Part shown: one piece after another, positions 31,135 to 35,395 of the stretch
Layout of the letters: each line of letters starts with the position of its first letter
Numbering within the stretch: position 1 is the first letter of the stretch
Origin: Actinomycetota bacterium
GTDB taxonomy: Bacteria; Actinomycetota; Geothermincolia; Fen-727; Anoxymicrobiaceae
Direction of reading: 5' to 3'
NCBI GenBank assembly: GCA_003157385.1
Contig: PMJJ01000048.1
Span: forward strand, 13,492-48,886
Length of the DNA: 35,395 nucleotides
Position numbers and translations under genes: made by a program
Notes under the pieces: model-generated
The model's input: the letters and a program-made list of their open reading frames with translations, nothing else
Told to the model about the DNA's origin: nothing
Database searches by the model: none

Positions 31135-32016
31135 TCACTCTCCCAGCAGGACTTCCTTGATGTACTGATAAGTCTCGGCCGTCTTGGCGATTATCTCGGG
31201 CGGAAGCGGGGGCGGAGGTGGCTTCTTTTCCCAGTCGAGCGTCTCCAGGTAGTCTCGCAGCACCTGCTTGTCCAGGTTCTCCTGCTCGTGTCCCGGCTCC
31301 CACTTCTGACGCGGCCAGAAGCGCGACGAGTCGGGCGTGAAGATCTCGTCGATCAGGATCATGCGGTCCTCGATGGTCCCGAACTCGTACTTGGTGTCCG
31401 CGAGGATTACTTGGTGGGACTCGGCGATCTCGCAGCCGCGAGTGTAGAGTGCCAGGCTGGCGGTCTCGATCTCGCGGGCGAGCGCCTTGCCGATCTGCTC
31501 CTCTATGGTCCGCATCGTGACGTTCTCGTCGTGCTCCCCGACGTCGGCCTTGGTCGACGGGGTGAAGATCGGTTCGGGCAGCCTGTCGGCGAGCCGCAGC
31601 TCGGGCGGAAGAGGTATCCCGCAGACCGACCCGTTTCGCTGGTAGTCTTTCCAGCCGCTGCCGGCCAGGTAACCCCGCACCACGCACTCCACGGGCAGCG
31701 GCTGGGCCTTGAGGACCAGCATCGAGCGCCCCTGGAGCATGTCCTTGAAGGGGAGGAGGTCCGGCGGGAGCTGGCTCATATCGGTCGTGACCACGTGGTT
31801 CTCGATGATGTCCGCGGTCTTTTCAAACCAGAACGCCGCCAGCTGGTTGAGGACCTCACCTTTGCCGGGGATTCCCTCCGCCATGATCACGTCGAACGCG
31901 GAGATGCGGTCGGTGCTGATTATGAGGAGGAGGTCGCCCACCTCGTAGATGTCGCGCACCTTGCCCCGGCGGAAGAGCGGCAGGCCGAGGAAAGAGGTAT
32001 CGGAGATGACTTCCAT
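31135..32016 (-). CDS. purC: Phosphoribosylaminoimidazole-succinocarboxamide synthase (SAICAR synthetase)
   Basis: 293 residues from ATG 32016, with AGGGGGC upstream. Family motifs: FRRGKVRDIYEVGDLLLIISTDRISAFDVIMAEGIPGKGEVLNQ (ATP-binding N-terminus), ECVVRGYLAGSGWKDYQRNGSVCGI, FTPSTKADVGEHDENVT, and ILADTKYEFGTIEDRMILIDEIFTPDSSRFW. The enzyme joins CAIR and aspartate with ATP in purine synthesis. The length matches the long form of about 295 residues seen in yeast-like and many bacterial PurC proteins. A proline run (KKPPPPPLPPE) near the C-terminus is a small oddity. Other pur genes are absent from the window. Confidence 0.96.
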   Translation of the reverse strand: MEVISDTSFLGLPLFRRGKVRDIYEVGDLLLIISTDRISAFDVIMAEGIPGKGEVLNQLAAFWFEKTADIIENHVVTTDMSQLPPDLLPFKDMLQGRSMLVLKAQPLPVECVVRGYLAGSGWKDYQRNGSVCGIPLPPELRLADRLPEPIFTPSTKADVGEHDENVTMRTIEEQIGKALAREIETASLALYTRGCEIAESHQVILADTKYEFGTIEDRMILIDEIFTPDSSRFWPRQKWEPGHEQENLDKQVLRDYLETLDWEKKPPPPPLPPEIIAKTAETYQYIKEVLLGE

Positions 32017-32183
32017 TGCGCCCCCTGTCTATAGCATGCAAGTTCCGGGGTGAGACCGTAATACTTGCGTTTCCATCACGCCACGCCCGCTTCGCGCCGG
32101 CTCTACAAGCCACATACCGGCGAGACGCGAACGCATAAGTAATATCAGATTGGTCGGCGATTGAGAATCGTCTCCGCGATGTC

Positions 32184-32217
32184 AAAAAAAATCCGGGGCG
32201 CCGCCTCGGCACCCCGG
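32184..32217 (-). terminator. Intrinsic terminator after the small membrane protein gene
   Basis: On the minus strand, CCGGGGTGCCGAGGCGGC followed by GCCCCGG forms a GC-rich hairpin (32217-32193) and is followed by ATTTTTTTT. This is a clear rho-independent terminator 34 nt after the stop at 32251. It separates that gene from purC downstream. Confidence 0.85.
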
Positions 32218-32250
32218 AAAGGTCGTTACCCGTTTTCTGTAAGCCGTGAG

Positions 32251-32628
32251 CTACTCGCACTTGCCGTCGCCGGCGAGCTTGAAACCAAGCTTGATCCAGA
32301 TCGGGTAGGTCAGGAACATCATGGCCGCGAGCGCGTGGCCGGTCGTGCTGACGTTCTCGTGGTCGAAGTTGAAGACGCCGCTGTTTATCATCCAGTCGCG
32401 CCCTGACTCCGCGCCGCACATCTCCCACATCCAACGTACCCACTCCAGGTTGAAGTAGAGCGATATGCTGGTGATCCAGAAGCCGAGGATAGTGGCCAGG
32501 CTGATCCACCACACCGTCTTCTTCCGCTGGTCCATGTCCTCGATGGCCTTATTGAGGATCTTGCCCACGATAAAGCCGATGGACAGGAGCCAGGGACCGT
32601 CGATAAGGAAGCTGTCGTATGGTATCAA
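32251..32628 (-). CDS. Small integral membrane protein, unknown
   Basis: About 125 residues from a TTG at 32628, which has GGAAGGGG 8 nt upstream; the GTG at 32637 in the track overlaps that ribosome site. Three hydrophobic segments are visible: GPWLLSIGFIVGKIL, VWWISLATILGFWITSISLYF and TGHALAAMMFLTYPIWIKLGF. Tryptophans are frequent (WVRWMWEMCG), and a loop DWMINSGVFNFDH lies before the last helix. I do not recognise the family. It stands alone with its own terminator, so it is likely a monocistronic unit. Confidence 0.75.
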   Translation of the reverse strand: MIPYDSFLIDGPWLLSIGFIVGKILNKAIEDMDQRKKTVWWISLATILGFWITSISLYFNLEWVRWMWEMCGAESGRDWMINSGVFNFDHENVSTTGHALAAMMFLTYPIWIKLGFKLAGDGKCE

Positions 32629-32769
32629 GTACACCACCCCTTCCTAGGTAGTATGTCGGGCGACCACGAGAATTATATACGATAACTCCCGAAATCAACC
32701 CTGAAAAACATCATCGAGACAGGGGGCGTGACGACGCCCTCCGCTCGCTCTGTCAGGGCCTGCTTTCAA

Positions 32770-33609
32770 TCAATCCTCGTCCGGCCTGATCTCCTTGCGC
32801 CGGTCGCAGAGCGCCTGCGCGAAGAGGTCCCCGCCGATATCGAACGCCATCGGGGACAGCCTCTTGGGGATGTAGTCCATCCAGTTGATGAACGACTGGA
32901 TGACCCTGCGCCTGCGATGCTTGATGCCCCTGACGATCTTGCGCGCCATGGCCTGCGGCGTCGAGCCCAGAGCGTTTATGTACCAGAGCACGATCTTCTG
33001 AGGCAGCGTGCTCGCGTGGACGTCTTTGTAGAACGGCGTGCTGATGAGCCCCGGGAAGACCGTGGTCACGCGGATCTTGAACAGCCCCAGCTCCCAGGTC
33101 AGGCACTCGGAGTAGGTGGCGAGCGCGGCCTTGCTGGCGGCGTAGGCGCCCCAGGTGGGGACCGGGAAGAACACCTGCCCGGTGGACATGTTGACTATCT
33201 GTCCCCCGCCCTTGGCGATCATCGAGGGCAGGAACGCGTTGACCATGTCCAGCACCGCGAAGAAGTTGATCGCCATCAGGCGCTTCCAGGTGTCGTCGGA
33301 GGTGTGGCGCAGGTCCTGGTTGTGGCCGATGCCCGCGTTGTTCACCAGGACGTCGACCGTCCCGATCTTGCCGGTGACCTCGGCCGCCAGCTCCTGGATC
33401 TGCTCTTTCTTGGTCACGTCGACTACTTTCCATATGACCTTGGAGCCGAGTGATTCCAGCTGATCAGCGGTTACCCTCAGGCCGTCCTCGTCGATGTCGA
33501 TTATGACGAAGTTGGCGCCCTCGTTGGCCAGGAGCAGGCAGGTCTCCTTGCCGATACCGCTCGCGGCGCCCGATAAGAGCACCCATTTCCCATGAAGGTC
33601 CTGAACCAT
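32770..33609 (-). CDS. Short-chain dehydrogenase/reductase (SDR)
   Basis: 279 residues from ATG 33609, with GGAGG at good spacing; the track's upstream 33660 start is rejected. Classical SDR motifs: SGAASGIG (cofactor loop, residues 13-20), VIIDIDEDGL (acidic residue after beta-2, suggesting NAD rather than NADP), VLVNNAGIGHNQDL, and GGQIVNMSTGQ with YAASK (catalytic Ser, Tyr, Lys). The C-terminal part (FPGLISTPFYKDVHAS, RRRVIQSFINWMDYIPKRL) resembles SDRs acting on lipid or sterol-like substrates. The exact substrate is unknown. It is divergent from the MFS gene across a 233-base gap. Confidence 0.92.
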   Translation of the reverse strand: MVQDLHGKWVLLSGAASGIGKETCLLLANEGANFVIIDIDEDGLRVTADQLESLGSKVIWKVVDVTKKEQIQELAAEVTGKIGTVDVLVNNAGIGHNQDLRHTSDDTWKRLMAINFFAVLDMVNAFLPSMIAKGGGQIVNMSTGQVFFPVPTWGAYAASKAALATYSECLTWELGLFKIRVTTVFPGLISTPFYKDVHASTLPQKIVLWYINALGSTPQAMARKIVRGIKHRRRRVIQSFINWMDYIPKRLSPMAFDIGGDLFAQALCDRRKEIRPDED

Positions 33610-33686
33610 GGCTAACCTCCTGTATCTTTCGTGGAGAGCCTGCTCTCCTTGATGCACCAACAGAGTAGTTTATACGAGTGAGCCGC

Positions 33687-33706
33687 CGTTTCCAATAAGT
33701 GAAACG
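33687..33706. promoter_or_regulatory. Operator-like inverted repeat CGTTTC-n8-GAAACG between SDR and MFS genes
   Basis: CGTTTC (33687-33692) and GAAACG (33701-33706) are perfect half-sites with flanking CCG/CGG partly continuing the symmetry. TATAAA on the minus strand (33674-33669) and TATAGT on the plus strand (33725-33730) are possible -10 boxes of the two divergent genes on either side. A shared regulator is plausible. Confidence 0.4.
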
Positions 33707-33842
33707 CCGGAAACTTAATCTGGCTATAGTGACGGGATTCCGTCCTCTGCGCCCTGACGCGACCCCGTTGGAAGCAGGATAAGCGCATTTTCCGGCCTAT
33801 TCAACAAGGGAAAGAGCGGCGGGCGGGAGGAACGCGGCATCC

Positions 33843-35129
33843 ATGGACTCACAACCCGGAGCGGGCAGGCAAGCTGGGGAAGGGGCGCGCCGCACCCTTT
33901 TCCACGGAGGGGTGCTGTCGGCCCTGGGCCACCGCGACTACGCGATCCTCTGGACCAGCGAGCTCTTCAGCAACGTGGGGACCTGGGTGCAGACCGCCGC
34001 GCTGCTGTGGCTCATCAAGAATGTTCTCCACTCCAACAGCTGGGTGGGGACGGTCAACCTGGTCAACTTCGTCCCGGTCATGTTCCTGGTGCCGTTCACG
34101 GGAACCCTTGCGGACAGGTACGACCGTCGCGCGCTGCTCATCTTGAGCGAAGTCATCATGATGGCCGGCGCGTTCGCGCTGGCGGTGGCCGCATCCTTCA
34201 GCGTGGACAACAAGGCCGTGATACTGATCACTGTCGGGGTCATCGGTGTGGGCGTCGCCATCAGCTTCCCCGCCTGGGAATCGCTGCTCCCGGACATCGT
34301 GCCGCGCGAGGACGTGTTGAACGCGATCGCGCTCTCCAGCGCGCAGTGGAACGCGGCCCGGCTGGTCGGGCCACTCATAGCCGCCGCCATCCTCGCCTTC
34401 TCCTCACCGGCGGTGGCCTTCTATATCAACGCGGTGACCTTCGGCTTCGTCATTGTCGCCCTGTTCTTCATCCGCCCGCAGCGGGTGCCCGAGCCAACCG
34501 AAGAGAGGATGATGCACGGCGTGCTGGACGGCTTTGCCTACGCCTGGGACAACAGGTGGATGACCTATCTGCTGTCCGTCCTGTCGGTCGTCGCTTTCTT
34601 CGGCATGTCCTACATCGTGCTCATCCCGGGGCTGGTACAGGACGTGCTCCACAGGGGGAGCAGCGCGTACGGCGTCCTGCTGGCCACGACCGGGCTGGGC
34701 GCCATCGTGGGGTCCCTGCTGGTGAGCTACCTGATCCGTTTCGTGAAAGAGCCCGCGCTGATACAGGGCTCTTTTCTGTCGCTGGGGATAATGCTCGTCG
34801 CCTTCGCGCTGTTCCGGCCGTTCCTGCTCTCGTGCATCGCTTCGTTCGGCTGTGCCGTCAGCTTTATAATAGCCGGCTCCGCTGCGAACGCGATGCTGCT
34901 GAACCGCTCCACGAGGGACATGAGAGGCAGGGTCTCCAGCCTGTTTATAATCGTCTACGTGGGGATATCCGCGATAGGCGGGGTGTTCCTCGCCTACCTG
35001 TCGGACGTGCGCTCGGTCCCGTTCAGCCTGGCCCTCGGCGGGGCCGTCTGCATCGGCGTGGCGGCCCTGGTGATAACCTTCCCGCGCCTGGTGGGCGGTG
35101 ATAGTACCACTGAGGCGGTGACCCTTTGA
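33843..35129 (+). CDS. MFS transporter, EntS/MFS_3 type
   Basis: 428 residues from ATG 33843, with GGGAGGAAC about 12 nt upstream. After a polar N-terminus the first helices read LGHRDYAILWTSELFSNVGTWVQTAALLWLI, the usual start of the MFS_3 (enterobactin exporter-like) group. LVPFTGTLADRYDRRALLI contains the loop 2-3 motif (G-x-LADR-x-DRR). About eleven or twelve membrane helices follow, with RGSSAYGVLLATTGLGAIVGSLLVS and MRGRVSSLFIIVYVGISAIGGVFLAYLSD in the second half. It is likely a proton-driven exporter of a small molecule; the cargo is unknown. The next feature downstream is the tRNA-Ser promoter. Confidence 0.92.
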   Translation: MDSQPGAGRQAGEGARRTLFHGGVLSALGHRDYAILWTSELFSNVGTWVQTAALLWLIKNVLHSNSWVGTVNLVNFVPVMFLVPFTGTLADRYDRRALLILSEVIMMAGAFALAVAASFSVDNKAVILITVGVIGVGVAISFPAWESLLPDIVPREDVLNAIALSSAQWNAARLVGPLIAAAILAFSSPAVAFYINAVTFGFVIVALFFIRPQRVPEPTEERMMHGVLDGFAYAWDNRWMTYLLSVLSVVAFFGMSYIVLIPGLVQDVLHRGSSAYGVLLATTGLGAIVGSLLVSYLIRFVKEPALIQGSFLSLGIMLVAFALFRPFLLSCIASFGCAVSFIIAGSAANAMLLNRSTRDMRGRVSSLFIIVYVGISAIGGVFLAYLSDVRSVPFSLALGGAVCIGVAALVITFPRLVGGDSTTEAVTL

Positions 35130-35151
35130 AGCCGCGGTCGCGTGCTATAAT
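35124..35151 (+). promoter_or_regulatory. Promoter of the tRNA-Ser gene
   Basis: TATAAT (35146-35151) is a consensus -10 located 10 nt before the tRNA 5' end. CTTTGA (35124-35129) at 16 bp spacing is a weak -35 that overlaps the end of the MFS gene. Confidence 0.6.
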
Positions 35152-35161
35152 CTTACTCCAC

Positions 35162-35203
35162 GGAGGGGTGCCCGAGTGGCCGTAAGGGAGACGCCTGCTA
35201 AGC
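35162..35203 (+). tRNA. tRNA-Ser(GCU), 5' half only
   Basis: GGAGGGGTGCCCGAGTGGCC is the acceptor 5' strand, T8, G9 and D-arm start of a tRNA-Ser. The D-stem CCC/GGG pairs (35171-35173 with 35186-35188). The anticodon stem GACGC (35190-35194) and loop CTGCTAA (35195-35201; anticodon GCT) are normal. The 3' stem should read GCGTC but reads GCTGA, so identity ends after position 40 (35203). No variable arm, T-arm (GGTTCGAATCC) or 3' acceptor strand complementary to GGAGGGG follows in the remaining 192 bases. Confidence 0.75.
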
Positions 35204-35395
35204 TGACATCACCAATACCTCCGACCCTGACCGCAAGCAACCGCATGGTTAAGCCAAAACGGCAAGCAGGGTTTGTCCTGCAGTACAATCAAAACCCTGT
35301 TTATGGCAAACGCTTGCTTCTATAAACCACCCCCCTGAAGTACGCCTCACGACAGTATCACGCAGTTGTGATGGCCACGTCCCGTCAAGTGGTGT
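35204..35395. other. Non-tRNA sequence joined to the broken tRNA-Ser, with inverted and direct repeats
   Basis: About 50% G+C, lower than the neighbouring genes. It has no ORF of note. GCAAGCA occurs at 35233 and 35262, and GCTTGC, inverted, at 35312. AGGGTTT (35268-35274) pairs with AAACCCT (35292-35298). Such short repeats beside a tRNA break could be integrase arm sites or RNA structure, or the join could be an assembly error. Confidence 0.5.

Noticed and set aside
35162-35395. A group I intron in the tRNA-Ser
   Set aside because: The CCTGCT/AGCAGG complementarity is suggestive, but no conserved P, Q, R or S core elements are recognisable and the 3' exon is not in the window; kept only as one option.

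Overview
The window is 35.4 kb of high-GC bacterial DNA (about 65% G+C by eye). It is dense with operons and has Shine-Dalgarno sequences, TATAAT-like promoters, lipoboxes and an unusually high share of TTG and GTG starts. The gene mix is a CtpE-like P-type ATPase, an MprF/DUF2156 protein, TrmB and TMEM175 proteins, DUF35-thiolase pairs and lysine 2,3-aminomutase. This suggests a deep-branching, probably anaerobic actinobacterial-type organism. That placement is inference; there is no rRNA or marker gene to prove it. No rRNA, CRISPR array or intact insertion sequence was seen.

Layout. 1-5.4 kb: partial alpha/beta hydrolase, acetoacetate-decarboxylase-family protein, two GNAT acetyltransferases, P-type cation ATPase. 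5.6-9.4 kb: a tight four-gene operon of a CrtC/AttH-like lipocalin-fold protein, a LarA-type nickel-pincer racemase and the two subunits of a split altronate-dehydratase/sulfolyase-type enzyme, reading as hydroxy-acid or sugar-acid catabolism. 9.5-12.8 kb: a TrmB regulator divergent from kdd-kamA (lysine fermentation enzymes), with a strong promoter and operator-like repeat between them. 12.85-18.2 kb: amidohydrolase, YbhB/PEBP protein, proline-rich membrane protein, DUF362 ferredoxin and TMEM175 channel (overlapping), GNAT. 18.4-21.2 kb: two response-regulator proteins without output domains. 21.4-23.9 kb: DUF2156/MprF-like protein and PHP phosphoesterase. 24.2-27.7 kb: a four-gene DUF35-thiolase-thiolase-DUF35 operon behind a promoter, a TetR-like operator and a leader with an intrinsic terminator. 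27.7-29.6 kb: a lower-GC patch with two frameshifted genes and a possible transposase remnant. 29.65-35.1 kb: lipoprotein, diacylglycerol-kinase-like protein with purC, small membrane protein, SDR, MFS exporter. 35.16 kb to the end: the 5' half of a tRNA-Ser(GCU) gene that breaks off in the anticodon stem and runs into unrelated lower-GC sequence.

Two kinds of structure run across genes. One is a dispersed family of intergenic hairpins with a conserved 14-15 nt loop (TGGTACCTGACACC type) and variable stems, placed mostly just after stop codons. The other is a long inverted repeat of MITE type (arms GGGGACAGGTACTTTCCAC...), one copy of which abuts and probably truncates the REC-PAS gene. The strongest candidates for new biology are the noncanonical DUF35/thiolase operon with its histone-H1-like tail and attenuated leader, the variable-arm hairpin family, and the disrupted tRNA-Ser.
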